Shown piece by piece: positions 32,974-41,779 of a stretch of DNA of 58,964 nucleotides. The stretch's first letter is position 1. The number at the start of each line of letters is the position of its first letter. The stretch is from a bacterium (GTDB lineage Bacteria > Patescibacteriota > Patescibacteriia > Patescibacteriales > Patescibacteriaceae): assembly GCA_029570385.1 (NCBI GenBank), contig JAKPXD010000006.1:1-58964 (forward strand), written 5' to 3'. Under the pieces are notes generated by a model that worked only from the letters and a program-made list of their open reading frames with translations, was not told where the DNA came from and ran no database searches. A program made the position numbers and the translations under genes.

Positions 32974-34422
32974 ATGGACTGGCTAGCGATTAAACATATT
33001 TATTGTATCGGTATCAAGGGGGTTGGCATGACGATGTTGGCCCAATTTTTACAGAGCCGCGGCTACCAGATAACGGGTAGTGATGTAGCCGAGAGTTTTA
33101 TGACCGATCAGATTTTAGCTGATCATAATATTATTGTTCGAACCGGGTTTCAATTTAACGAACAACTTAATTCAGCCGACTTGGTTATTTATTCTACGGC
33201 CTATAATCAAGATAATCCGGAAGTCGCCTGGGCGCTGGATAACCGGCCGACTTTGACTTATGCTGAAGCCCTAGGCGATGTTTTTAATCAATATTATGGT
33301 ATTGCCGTGGCTGGTTCCCATGGCAAGACTACGGTTTCCGCTTGGTTGGGCTTTACCCTGTGGCAAGGTGGTTTAAAACCAAATGTCTTGGTCGGTTCAC
33401 GGGTGCCACAATTTAACGGGGCTAGTTTATTAGGAAGCTCGTCGTTAATGGTGATTGAGGCTGATGAATACCAAAATAAATTGCGTTATTTCCAACCAAA
33501 AATGGTGGTGCTCAATAATATTGATTATGATCATGCTGATTTTTATCCAACCCCGGCCGACTATCAGCAAGCTTTTATTGATTTTCTAGCTAAAATACCA
33601 ACTGACGGTTATTTAATTGCCAACTATGACGATCCGTTAATTCGTCGCTTGGCGCCGGTTCATTGCCGCGGCCGGATTATTAGCTATGCCTTAGATAATG
33701 CCGCCGATTATTTGGCCTATGATCTTAAAGCAGTCAATGGTCGGCAGTATTTTAAGGTTAAAATGGGTATTGATTTAGACGATATAGCTGAGGAAGATGA
33801 AAAATTGAGTAAATTAGCGGTTAGTAATGCTGGCAATCTGGGTGATTTCAGTACCAGTTTGCCCGGCCGTCATAATATCAGCAATGCTTTAGCGGTGTTG
33901 GCGGCTAGCGTGGAGCTAGGTTTGCAACTATATAAAATTCGTGAGGGAATCGCTGAATTTATTGGTACTGCTCGGCGCTTAGAAGTTTTAGGTCAGTTTC
34001 AAGGCGCCACCATTATTGATGATTATGCTCACCATCCGACTGAAATTAAGGCTAGCCTAGCGGCTTTGCGCCAGCAATACCCTGATTTTAAACTAAGAGT
34101 TTTTTTTCATCCGCACACATTTAGCCGTACTCTGGCTTTATTAGATGGTTTTGTTAATAGTTTTAATGAGGCTGATGAAGTTGGTATTCTCAAAATTTAT
34201 GGTTCAGCCCGTGAAGAAGCTGGCGGTATTTCCGGCCAAGAATTAGCCCAGCGAATTACGGTTAATCGCGCTAAAGCGGGGTTGAAAGACGAGGTCAGTT
34301 ATTTTGAGGACATGGCCAGACTGGATGCGTATTTGCGTCAATCGGCGAAAAGCGGCGAAGTCATTGTCTTAATGGGGGCTGGCGATATTTTTCGGATTGG
34401 CCAGCAACTTTTAGTTAAATAA
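32974..34422 (+). CDS. murC: UDP-N-acetylmuramate-L-alanine ligase
   Basis: ATP-dependent ligase adding the first amino acid of the stem peptide. The 482 residues show the N-terminal Rossmann motif IGIKGVGMTMLAQFL, the P-loop VAGSHGKTTVSAWL, NIDYDHADFYPT, and the late DDYAHHPTEI block specific to MurC (and Mpl). Length is normal. It starts 1 base after murG and ends 9 bases before murB. MurD, MurE and MurF are not in the window. Confidence 0.95.
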   Translation: MDWLAIKHIYCIGIKGVGMTMLAQFLQSRGYQITGSDVAESFMTDQILADHNIIVRTGFQFNEQLNSADLVIYSTAYNQDNPEVAWALDNRPTLTYAEALGDVFNQYYGIAVAGSHGKTTVSAWLGFTLWQGGLKPNVLVGSRVPQFNGASLLGSSSLMVIEADEYQNKLRYFQPKMVVLNNIDYDHADFYPTPADYQQAFIDFLAKIPTDGYLIANYDDPLIRRLAPVHCRGRIISYALDNAADYLAYDLKAVNGRQYFKVKMGIDLDDIAEEDEKLSKLAVSNAGNLGDFSTSLPGRHNISNALAVLAASVELGLQLYKIREGIAEFIGTARRLEVLGQFQGATIIDDYAHHPTEIKASLAALRQQYPDFKLRVFFHPHTFSRTLALLDGFVNSFNEADEVGILKIYGSAREEAGGISGQELAQRITVNRAKAGLKDEVSYFEDMARLDAYLRQSAKSGEVIVLMGAGDIFRIGQQLLVK

Positions 34423-34431
34423 ATTTAAAAT

Positions 34432-35376
34432 ATGAAACAGCGACCAGTATTTATTCAAGAAAATGTCCGACTAGCACCACTAACGACTTATCAGATTGGC
34501 GGACCGGCTCAATTTTTGGCCAAAATTAATTCTTTAGAAGAATTAACTTCGGCAATTGATTGGGCGACAGAAGACCATTGGCCAATTTATTTTTTAGGCG
34601 GTGGTAGTAATTTATTGATCAGTGATCAAGGAGTGGCTGGTCTTGTTATTACTTTAACGGAGCCAGAGCCAATCTTTACTGATAAAATAGTGGAAGTGGG
34701 AGCTGGTCATAGCTTGTCTAAACTGGTTACAGCTTGTATTGATCATGGATTAGCCGGTTTGGAGTGGGCTGCGGGTATTCCCGGCCAGGTTGGCGGCGCA
34801 GTCCGTGGTAATGCCGGCGCTTTTGGCGGTTGGTTGGCCGATCGAGTTATTGAAGTAGTGGCTTATAATATTAAATCTAAGCAGATTGAAGTCATCTCAG
34901 CTCAAGATTGCCAATATGCTTATCGACATAGTATTTTTAAAGATCGTGCTGAGCTATTGATTTGGTCAGTTAAATTAGCTTTAGAAATTGGTAATCAGGC
35001 TGAGCTGCAGAAAATAGCCGATGAGCATCGGTCTTATCGACGCCAACGCCATCCGTTATTACCAAGCGCCGGCTGCGTTTTTAAAAATCCGGCCGTTGAT
35101 GAGGTGGCTAGGTTGGCCCCGAAATTATTACAGGCAGCTCAGTCAGTGGGAGCGGTTAGTCGCGGTGAAGTGTCAGCTGGGTTTATTATTAGTCAGGCCG
35201 GATTGGCTGGCTATTCAATTGGTCCAGCTCAAATCAGTCGGCAGCACTCTAATTTTTTGGTTAATAACGGCGGAGCGACGGCTGAACAAATGCGTCAATT
35301 GATTGAATATGTCAAAACCGAGATCAGGCATCAGTATAATTTAGAATTTATTCCCGAGGTGGCTTTGTGGCCTTGA
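34432..35376 (+). CDS. murB: UDP-N-acetylenolpyruvoylglucosamine reductase
   Basis: FAD-dependent reduction that makes UDP-MurNAc. The 314 residues have the FAD-binding motifs TYQIGGPAQF and YFLGGGSNLLISD, then GIPGQVGGAVRGNAGAFGG. In the catalytic motif, usually SGSxFKNP, the sequence is SAGCVFKNP, so Cys215 stands in the place of the proton-donating Ser. The final SRQHSNFLVN and the glutamate near the C-terminus are present. It is of the short type (type II-like). Last gene of the cluster; TGA stop, then a terminator. Confidence 0.94.
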   Translation: MKQRPVFIQENVRLAPLTTYQIGGPAQFLAKINSLEELTSAIDWATEDHWPIYFLGGGSNLLISDQGVAGLVITLTEPEPIFTDKIVEVGAGHSLSKLVTACIDHGLAGLEWAAGIPGQVGGAVRGNAGAFGGWLADRVIEVVAYNIKSKQIEVISAQDCQYAYRHSIFKDRAELLIWSVKLALEIGNQAELQKIADEHRSYRRQRHPLLPSAGCVFKNPAVDEVARLAPKLLQAAQSVGAVSRGEVSAGFIISQAGLAGYSIGPAQISRQHSNFLVNNGGATAEQMRQLIEYVKTEIRHQYNLEFIPEVALWP

Positions 35377-35382
35377 TATCAG

Positions 35383-35410
35383 TTGATTTTTTAATGGTAT
35401 TTGCTATACT
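35383..35410 (+). promoter_or_regulatory. mreB promoter abutting a terminator
   Basis: TTGATT (35383-35388), 16-base spacer, TATACT (35405-35410). The next base begins the 5' arm of the terminator at 35411, so transcripts starting near 35417 lack most of that arm. Confidence 0.65.
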
Positions 35411-35437
35411 AAACTCAGGCTTTTGGCCTGAGTTTTT
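35411..35437 (+). terminator. Terminator between murB and mreB
   Basis: AAACTCAGGC (35411-35420) and GCCTGAGTTT (35426-35435) are perfect 10-base arms around TTTTG, followed by a T run. It should end transcripts of the mur cluster. Confidence 0.9.
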
Positions 35438-35457
35438 CTATCTATTTTTGATTTTTC

Positions 35458-36465
35458 ATGTTTATTAATCGCATCGCTATTGATTTGGGAACAACCTATA
35501 CTTTAGTTCATCTGCCCAAGAAAGGTGTTATTGTTAATGAGCCTAGCGTGGTGGCTGTTTCCATGACTGATAAAAAGATTTTGGCCGTTGGTGATGAGGC
35601 CAAGGATATGGTTGGTCGCACGCCGGATACGATTATTGCCATTAAGCCGCTCAAAGACGGCGTTATTGCTGATTATCATACAACCGAGGTCATGATTCGT
35701 TATTTTATTAATAAGGCCTTAGGCGGTATTCGTTTGTTTCGGCCGGAAGTAATGGTGGCTGTGCCGGCCGGTATTACTTCAACTGAGCGTCGGGCTGTTA
35801 TTGATGCCACTTTAGGCGCTGGAGCCAAGGCTGCCTATCTGATTAAAGAACCAGTCGCGGCGGCTATTGGTGCCGGCATTCCGGTTGGTTCAGCCTCCGG
35901 GCACATGATTATTGATATCGGCGGTGGCACGGCTGAAATGGCTGTTATTTCTTTGGGCGGAGTAGTGACTGCCACCTCGGTACGGGTTGGTGGCAATAAG
36001 ATTGATTTGGCCATTATTGAATATATTCGTCGAAAATATAATTTGGCTATTGGCGAGCGGACAGCCGAAGAAATTAAGATCGGTGTCGGCAGCGCGCTTT
36101 ATTTGACTGATAAATTATCTATTAATATCAAAGGGCGGGATATTTTAACCGGTTTGCCGAAAACTGTTACTGTTACTTCCGATGATGTTACCGAGGCAAT
36201 CCAGCATGAGTTAGAAGCGATTATTGGGGCGGCCAAAAATATCCTACGTGAAACTCCGCCTGAATTAGCCTCGGATATTATGGAAAAAGGTATTGTTTTA
36301 AGCGGTGGTACAGCTTTATTATGCAATTTAGATCAATTGATTGCCCGAACAACCGATGTGCCGGTATTTATAGCTGATGATCCGCGAACTTGCGTGGTTA
36401 AGGGAACCGGTATTGCTTTAGAGAATCTGGATAGCTATAAGCGTTCAATTTTTGCCACGCGGTAA
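35458..36465 (+). CDS. mreB: Rod-shape actin homologue MreB
   Basis: Forms membrane-bound filaments that guide elongation. The 335 residues show the actin-fold motifs: phosphate 1 (AIDLGTTYTLVHL), connect 1, phosphate 2 (MIIDIGGGTAEMAVI) and the adenosine motif (GIVLSGGTALL). MVAVPAGITSTERRAV is typical of MreB. It has its own promoter. A GT4 gene follows after 4 bases. No mreC or mreD is next to it. Confidence 0.95.
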   Translation: MFINRIAIDLGTTYTLVHLPKKGVIVNEPSVVAVSMTDKKILAVGDEAKDMVGRTPDTIIAIKPLKDGVIADYHTTEVMIRYFINKALGGIRLFRPEVMVAVPAGITSTERRAVIDATLGAGAKAAYLIKEPVAAAIGAGIPVGSASGHMIIDIGGGTAEMAVISLGGVVTATSVRVGGNKIDLAIIEYIRRKYNLAIGERTAEEIKIGVGSALYLTDKLSINIKGRDILTGLPKTVTVTSDDVTEAIQHELEAIIGAAKNILRETPPELASDIMEKGIVLSGGTALLCNLDQLIARTTDVPVFIADDPRTCVVKGTGIALENLDSYKRSIFATR

Positions 36466-36469
36466 ATAT

Positions 36470-37606
36470 ATGGTAATTGGTATTGATGCTTCCAGGGCCA
36501 ATCGGCCGAATAAAACTGGTACTGAATGGTATTCTTATCATTTAATTAAGCAATTGGCGGCTATTGATCGGCATAATCACTATATTCTTTACTCTAATAA
36601 GCCATTAGAGCCAGGCTTAGCTGAGTTGTGCCAGCAGTATTCTAATTTTAAATCCAAGGTGCTCAATTGGCCTTTTAGCCGATTCTGGACATTGGGTCGT
36701 TTAACTTTAGAGATGATTGTTCGTCCGCCTGATGTTTTGTTTGTGCCAGCGCATGTTTTACCATTACTATCTAGGGCTAAGTTGGTGAATACTATTCACG
36801 ATGTTGGTTTTATGGCGTTTCCCAATCTTTATGGCCGCCACGCTGCTCGTTATCTGCGCTGGTCAACTAAGTGGGCGCTAGCCAAGGCCCAGCGGCTGAT
36901 TGCTATTTCCGAATTTACTAAGCAGGAGATTCAACGTTATTTTTCGGCCGATTGGTCCAAAATTAAGGTCGTTTATAATGGTTACGATAGCAGCTTTTAT
37001 AAGCCAGAGAGCGAGCCTAATCACGATCAACGCATTCTAGCCGATTATAATATTGAACAGCCTTATTTATTATATATCGGACGGCTGGAGAATAAAAAAA
37101 ATATGGTCGGTCTGCTCAATGGCTTTCGTCAATATTGCCAAGACCAACCGCGGAGTCGGCTTAAATTAGTTTTAGCCGGTCAGCGTAGTGCTGATTTTGC
37201 TCAAGTTAGCAATTTGCTGAGCGATCCGATTTTAGCGAAGCGTTGTGTGGAGTTGGGTTGGACACCAATGACGGCTTTACCCAGTTTGTTGCGCCAAGCG
37301 CAAGCTTTTGTTTTTCCGTCTTGGTATGAAGGTTTTGGTATGCCTATTTTAGAAGCGATGGCCTCAGGCACACCGGTCTTATCGTCTAATACCGGTTCTT
37401 TGCCAGAAATTGGCGGCGAGGCGGTTTTATATTTTGATCCGGCTAATCCGGTTGATTTAGCCGCCAAGATTGAAGTAGTTATTAAAAATAATGATTTACG
37501 TCAGCGTTTAATTAAAGCTGGTTTGAAGCGGGCGGCTGGTTTTAGCTGGACTAAGACCGCTCAAGCAACTTTAAAAATTTTACAAGAAGCTCATGCAGCT
37601 CAATAA
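36470..37606 (+). CDS. GT4-family glycosyltransferase
   Basis: The 378 residues begin MVIGIDASRANRPNKTGTEW and belong to the same branch as the enzymes at 927 and 47819. Donor-binding region: YEGFGMPILEAMASGTPVLS with E-x7-E. Start: the ATG at 36470, 4 bases after mreB; an in-frame upstream ATG at 36452 lies in the mreB 3' end and is not needed. Its last 14 bases overlap the start of the subtilase gene. It opens the glycan locus. Confidence 0.9.
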   Translation: MVIGIDASRANRPNKTGTEWYSYHLIKQLAAIDRHNHYILYSNKPLEPGLAELCQQYSNFKSKVLNWPFSRFWTLGRLTLEMIVRPPDVLFVPAHVLPLLSRAKLVNTIHDVGFMAFPNLYGRHAARYLRWSTKWALAKAQRLIAISEFTKQEIQRYFSADWSKIKVVYNGYDSSFYKPESEPNHDQRILADYNIEQPYLLYIGRLENKKNMVGLLNGFRQYCQDQPRSRLKLVLAGQRSADFAQVSNLLSDPILAKRCVELGWTPMTALPSLLRQAQAFVFPSWYEGFGMPILEAMASGTPVLSSNTGSLPEIGGEAVLYFDPANPVDLAAKIEVVIKNNDLRQRLIKAGLKRAAGFSWTKTAQATLKILQEAHAAQ

Positions 37607-39707
37607 ATATTCAAAAAATTTTTATATTTGGGGTGGGTTAATCTTGAGTTGGCTGGCTTTGATTGTTCAGCCAGCGATGGCCAGCGATAGTTATGTGGCA
37701 GCCGATATTTATCGGGCGGCTTTAGCGCCGTCAGATAGCTATTATAGCAATCAGTGGTATTTACAAAAGATTAAGGCGCAAATAGCCTGGGAAGAGCGGC
37801 GAGAGAGCCCGGATATTGTTATTGCCATTATTGATTCTGGTGTTCAAATTAATCATCCTGATCTAAAAGATAATATTTGGCGCAATAGCCGCGAGATCCC
37901 CAATAATCATAAAGATGATGACGGCAACGGTTTCATTGACGATGTTAACGGCTGGGATTTTGTTAATAATTCTGCCGATCCTAATCCCAAATTTGCCGCT
38001 AATTTTACCGAGGATGGTGTTTTTCATGGCACAATTGTCGCCGGTGTGGCTGCGGCGGCCGGCAATAATGCGGCTGGCGTAGCTGGCGTTACTTGGCGAG
38101 CGCAAATCATGCCGCTAAAAGCCTTGGATGATCAAGGAGTCGGCAGTACTTTTAGGATAATTCAAGCCATTGATTACGCTATTAATAATGGAGCGGATAT
38201 TATTAATTTAAGTTTTGTTGGTTATGGTTATAGCCAGAGCTTAGCGGAAGCGATTGAACGGGCATACCGAGCCGGGGTAATTGTAGTAGCCGCGGCCGGC
38301 AATGAAGAATCGGGCGGCTATGGTCATTCATTGGATAAATTGCCGATGTATCCAGCCTGTCATGATGGCGATAAAAATATGGTTATCGGCGTGGCTTCAA
38401 CTGATGCTTTAGATCAGAAAACTAATTTTTCCAGCTATGGATCGCGCTGCGTTGACATTGCCGCGCCCGGGGTCAGTATTTATAGTACAGTGGTTTATGC
38501 TCCTAATCAACAGATTGATGGCCAGCCGTTGGATAAATATTATGATGGATACTGGTCTGGAACATCGGTTTCCGTGCCGATGGTTAGCGGCGCGCTGGCC
38601 TTAATTATGCAGCAAAATCCTAGTCTCAAACGGGATGAGCTAATCAAAGTATTGCTCAATAACGCTGACGACATTACTCGCCTTAATATGAATTATTTAG
38701 GCCAACTAGGCCGCGGCCGGTTAAATGTCGCTTCGGCCATCAACGATGCTTCGTTACAGTTAGTTAATCAGGTTAATCGAATTTTGGTAGCTCCAGCTTC
38801 TTCCAGTAGTCAGCCGATTCGTATTTTGGATGCTACCGGTAAAGCTTTAGCTGAATTTTATGCTTTTGGTGTTAAATTTCCTTATGGCCTTAGGGTAGCC
38901 AGCGGCGATTTAGATAATGATGGATCACCAGAGATAGTTGTCGTTCCTGATAAAGGCGGTCAGTCAGCGGTTAAAATTTTTAATTATAAAGGCAAGCTAG
39001 TCGGTCAATTTATTGCTTGGCGCAAAGATTTTACCGCCGGTCTCAGGGTAGCAGTTGGCAATATTGATAGTGATAAAGCTGGCGAAATAATCGTGGCTAC
39101 TGGCAGCGGCGCCAAGAATGAAGTTAAAGTTTTTACGGCTCAAGGTGTTTTAAAAACCAAATTTCGCCCTTATAATCAAAATTTTACCGGCGGTGTCAGT
39201 TTAGCTGTTGGCGATATTGATGGCGATAATGTTGATGAAATTATTACCGGTGCCGGACCGGGTGGCGGTCCGCATGTGCGAATTTTTAGTGGTTCCGGCC
39301 AGTTGAAAGGTGAGTTTATGGCTTATGAGAGTAATTTTCGTGGCGGTATCCAAGTAGCGGCCGGTAATCTGAATTATGGGGCTAAAGCTAATCAGGATGA
39401 AATTATTGTTTCGTCTGGAGCTGGCCGCCAACCGCAAGTTCGCATTTTTAGCGCTAAGGGTCAATTATTGTCCAGTTTTTTGGCTTTTAATGATAAATTT
39501 CGCCAAGGTTTCAGCGTCGCTTTAAGCGATATTGATAATAACGGTTTGCCGGATATTGTGACTTCGGCCGGACCGGGTGGCGGTCCGCATGTGCGGATTT
39601 TTGATGCTTTCGGTGATTTGCGGCAATCATGGTATGTCTATAATCAGGCCTATGATGGTGGAGTTAATGCTGCCGCGCTTAATTTAAATAAGCAATATTT
39701 TAACTAA
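37593..39707 (+). CDS. Secreted subtilase (S8) with FG-GAP-like propeller
   Basis: The 704 residues have a signal peptide (about 1-30, ending PAMAS), an S8 protease domain with the triad Asp81 (IAIIDSGVQINHPDL), His145 (FHGTIVAGVAAA) and Ser325 (WSGTSVSVPMVSG), and AAGNEES holding the oxyanion Asn. After about residue 395 there are roughly five repeats of the FG-GAP/VCBS type, two with the same AGPGGGPHVRIF. The propeller probably holds it at the cell surface. Surrounding glycosyltransferases suggest it processes or displays surface material; its substrate is unknown. No sorting tail is seen at the C-terminus. Confidence 0.93.
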   Translation: MQLNKYSKNFYIWGGLILSWLALIVQPAMASDSYVAADIYRAALAPSDSYYSNQWYLQKIKAQIAWEERRESPDIVIAIIDSGVQINHPDLKDNIWRNSREIPNNHKDDDGNGFIDDVNGWDFVNNSADPNPKFAANFTEDGVFHGTIVAGVAAAAGNNAAGVAGVTWRAQIMPLKALDDQGVGSTFRIIQAIDYAINNGADIINLSFVGYGYSQSLAEAIERAYRAGVIVVAAAGNEESGGYGHSLDKLPMYPACHDGDKNMVIGVASTDALDQKTNFSSYGSRCVDIAAPGVSIYSTVVYAPNQQIDGQPLDKYYDGYWSGTSVSVPMVSGALALIMQQNPSLKRDELIKVLLNNADDITRLNMNYLGQLGRGRLNVASAINDASLQLVNQVNRILVAPASSSSQPIRILDATGKALAEFYAFGVKFPYGLRVASGDLDNDGSPEIVVVPDKGGQSAVKIFNYKGKLVGQFIAWRKDFTAGLRVAVGNIDSDKAGEIIVATGSGAKNEVKVFTAQGVLKTKFRPYNQNFTGGVSLAVGDIDGDNVDEIITGAGPGGGPHVRIFSGSGQLKGEFMAYESNFRGGIQVAAGNLNYGAKANQDEIIVSSGAGRQPQVRIFSAKGQLLSSFLAFNDKFRQGFSVALSDIDNNGLPDIVTSAGPGGGPHVRIFDAFGDLRQSWYVYNQAYDGGVNAAALNLNKQYFN
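39252..39280 (+). repeat. 29-base direct repeat, copy 1, in the subtilase gene
   Basis: Identical to 39567-39595, encoding AGPGGGPHVR in two FG-GAP-like units. Each copy contains CGGACCG...CGGTCCG inverted arms of 7 bases. Explained by repeated protein units. Confidence 0.8.
39567..39595 (+). repeat. 29-base direct repeat, copy 2, in the subtilase gene
   Basis: Same 29 bases as 39252-39280, 315 bases downstream, which is 105 codons, so recombination between copies would stay in frame. Confidence 0.8.
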
Positions 39708-39715
39708 ATAAATTT

Positions 39716-40741
39716 ATGTTAGTCCAAAAGATTTTTGACAAGAAGAATGTTTTAGTAACTGGCGGCGCTGGTTTTATTGGGTCTCATTTATGCGATGAGT
39801 TGATTAAAGCCAATAAAGTTATTTGCGTAGATAATTTTACCAGCGGCAACGAGCGGAATATTGATCATCTCTTATCTAATCCTGATTTTATATTTATTCG
39901 TCATGACATGACCGAGCCTTTAGATTTACTGGCTCTTCCAGAATTGGAGCGGTTTAAAATTAAATTTCAGGGTATTCAAGAGATTTATAATTTAGCCTGT
40001 CCGATGTCGCCGGTTGACTTTATGGCCAATCGCTTAGCTAATTTGTTGGCTAATTCAACAGCCGTCTTCCAGGTTTTAGAGATGGCTCGTCAATATCAAG
40101 CTAAGTTGCTGCACTTTTCGTCATCAGTGGTTTATGGCAGTCGCGAACAGCACAATGGTTCTAAGGTGTCCGAAAATGAGTTGGGTATTATTGATCAGCT
40201 ATCTGATCGAGCGTGTTATGATGAAGGTAAGCGGTTTGCTGAAACAATGGTCAACACTTATCGGCAGTTTCATGGTATCAATGCTAAAATTATTCGCTTA
40301 TTCCGGATTTATGGTCCGCGCTTGCCGATCAATCAGGGGCACATGATACCAGATTTTATTATTAACGCTCTAGACAATAAGGATTTGGTAATTAACGGTG
40401 ATGAGAAATTTTCGTCTTCGTTGTGCTATGTGTCTGATGCGGTTGATGGTGTTATCAAGCTGATGCAGAGTGATTTGCCAGGGCCAGTCAATATCGGTTC
40501 GGAAATGGATATCAACATCACTGATGTGGCCAAGAAGATTATTGAAAAAACTGGCAGCCAATCCAAAATTAGTTATAACGACAGTTTGTTATTCATGAGC
40601 AAACTCAATTTGCCAAACACTCGCTTGGCTCGTGAACAGCTCGGCTGGATGCCGGTGGCCAGTTTGGATCACGGATTAGATAAAACGATTGAAGATTTAC
40701 GTTCGAGCAAGGCAATTAAGCATTTACCAACTGATTGGTAA
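39716..40741 (+). CDS. NAD-dependent epimerase/dehydratase (UDP-xylose-synthase-like)
   Basis: Short-chain dehydrogenase acting on a nucleotide sugar. The 341 residues have the NAD-binding VTGGAGFIGSHLCDELI, the region NLACPMSPVDF, and the active site with SSSVVYG and Y-x3-K in ACYDEGKRFAE. The pattern ACYDEGKR and the ACP-type loop resemble UDP-glucuronate decarboxylases, but 4,6-dehydratases and epimerases are close and cannot be excluded. It supplies an activated sugar for the neighbouring glycosyltransferases. Confidence 0.87.
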   Translation: MLVQKIFDKKNVLVTGGAGFIGSHLCDELIKANKVICVDNFTSGNERNIDHLLSNPDFIFIRHDMTEPLDLLALPELERFKIKFQGIQEIYNLACPMSPVDFMANRLANLLANSTAVFQVLEMARQYQAKLLHFSSSVVYGSREQHNGSKVSENELGIIDQLSDRACYDEGKRFAETMVNTYRQFHGINAKIIRLFRIYGPRLPINQGHMIPDFIINALDNKDLVINGDEKFSSSLCYVSDAVDGVIKLMQSDLPGPVNIGSEMDINITDVAKKIIEKTGSQSKISYNDSLLFMSKLNLPNTRLAREQLGWMPVASLDHGLDKTIEDLRSSKAIKHLPTDW

Positions 40742-40743
40742 TT

Positions 40744-41406
40744 ATGAAGGTAATTTGCGTTATACCGGCCTGGAATGAAGCCAAGACTATTAGCCAAGTG
40801 GTGGCCGATGTCCGATCTCAAGTGGATGAGGTTGTGGTTGTCGATGATGGCTCCAGCGACGGGACAGTTGATTTAGCGGTGGCCGCTGGAGCTACAGTAT
40901 TGTTGCATCCAATTAATCGCGGCCAGGGGGCGGCATTAAGAACTGGAACACAATATGCTTTAGACAATGGAGCCGATATTATTATTCATTTTGATGCTGA
41001 CGGCCAATTTGTTGCTTCCGAAATAACCGAAATGACTGCTCCCATTATTAGCGGTTTGGCTGAGGCCGTTTTTGGTTCGCGATTTTTGGGTAAAGAGCAC
41101 AATTTGCCGCCGTTCAAGAAAAGAGTTTTATTACCGCTAGCTCGGTTGTTTAATTGGTTTTTTCTTGGCGTTAGATTTAATGATCCACAAAATGGTTTTC
41201 GAGCCCTTTCGGCTGACGCTGCCCAACGAATTAATTGGCAGCAAGATAGAATGGCTCACTGTTCAGAGATTTTGTGGTTAACCCGTCTAACCGGTATCAA
41301 GTATCAGGAGGTTGGGGTAACTGTTCATTATAGTCATTTTGGTCAGCAGATGTCAGGTGGTTGGCGAATTATTAGCGATTTATTTTTAGGACGTTTTCTT
41401 AAATAG
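40744..41406 (+). CDS. GT2-family glycosyltransferase (DPM1/GtrB-like)
   Basis: The 220 residues begin MKVICVIPAWNEAKTISQVV and contain VVVDDGSSDGT and HFDADGQF, the GT-A nucleotide-binding aspartates (D-x-D). Enzymes of this type add a sugar to polyprenyl phosphate, making the donor for periplasmic or outer-face transfer. No C-terminal membrane segments are seen. A TTG-initiated frame begins 9 bases earlier, but the ATG at 40744 is the natural start, 2 bases after the epimerase. DUF2304 follows after 7 bases, a frequent pairing. Confidence 0.9.
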   Translation: MKVICVIPAWNEAKTISQVVADVRSQVDEVVVVDDGSSDGTVDLAVAAGATVLLHPINRGQGAALRTGTQYALDNGADIIIHFDADGQFVASEITEMTAPIISGLAEAVFGSRFLGKEHNLPPFKKRVLLPLARLFNWFFLGVRFNDPQNGFRALSADAAQRINWQQDRMAHCSEILWLTRLTGIKYQEVGVTVHYSHFGQQMSGGWRIISDLFLGRFLK

Positions 41407-41413
41407 TAATTAT

Positions 41414-41770
41414 ATGTTGCAAAGAATATTAGCCTTGGCGGTGATTGCTTTCTTCTTAGCTAAATTGTTCTGGCAGCAGCGCCAGCGCAAAATGGCTTGG
41501 ACAGAATTCTGCTTTTGGCTTATTTTTTGGCTAGCATCAGCGATTGCCATTATTTTTCTTAATCAAATTGATCGCTTGGTGGCCAACCTAGGATTTTCCA
41601 GCAGCGGCATTGATGTTTTATTATATAGCGGCTTGGCTGTTTGCTTATATTTTATTTTTCGCTTACGTTTGCGTCTTGAAAAAATGGATCGCCAGTTAAC
41701 CAAAATTACTAGTTCAATCGCTCGCCAGCAGCCGCGATCTAAAGATATTAATAATACCGATAGGGGGTAA
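41414..41770 (+). CDS. DUF2304-type small membrane protein
   Basis: Function unknown. The 118 residues have three membrane segments (about 4-20, 30-50 and 66-84) and a cytoplasmic tail with LRLEKMDRQL. This arrangement and the position directly after a GT2 gene fit the DUF2304 family, which is often next to polyprenyl-phosphate glycosyltransferases and may help them at the membrane. That role is inferred from context. Confidence 0.75.
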   Translation: MLQRILALAVIAFFLAKLFWQQRQRKMAWTEFCFWLIFWLASAIAIIFLNQIDRLVANLGFSSSGIDVLLYSGLAVCLYFIFRLRLRLEKMDRQLTKITSSIARQQPRSKDINNTDRG

Positions 41771-41779
41771 TTAACAATT

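Noticed and set aside
39252-39595. Direct repeats as traces of a mobile element
   Set aside because: They are in frame, encode the same FG-GAP-like motif and have no flanking element.
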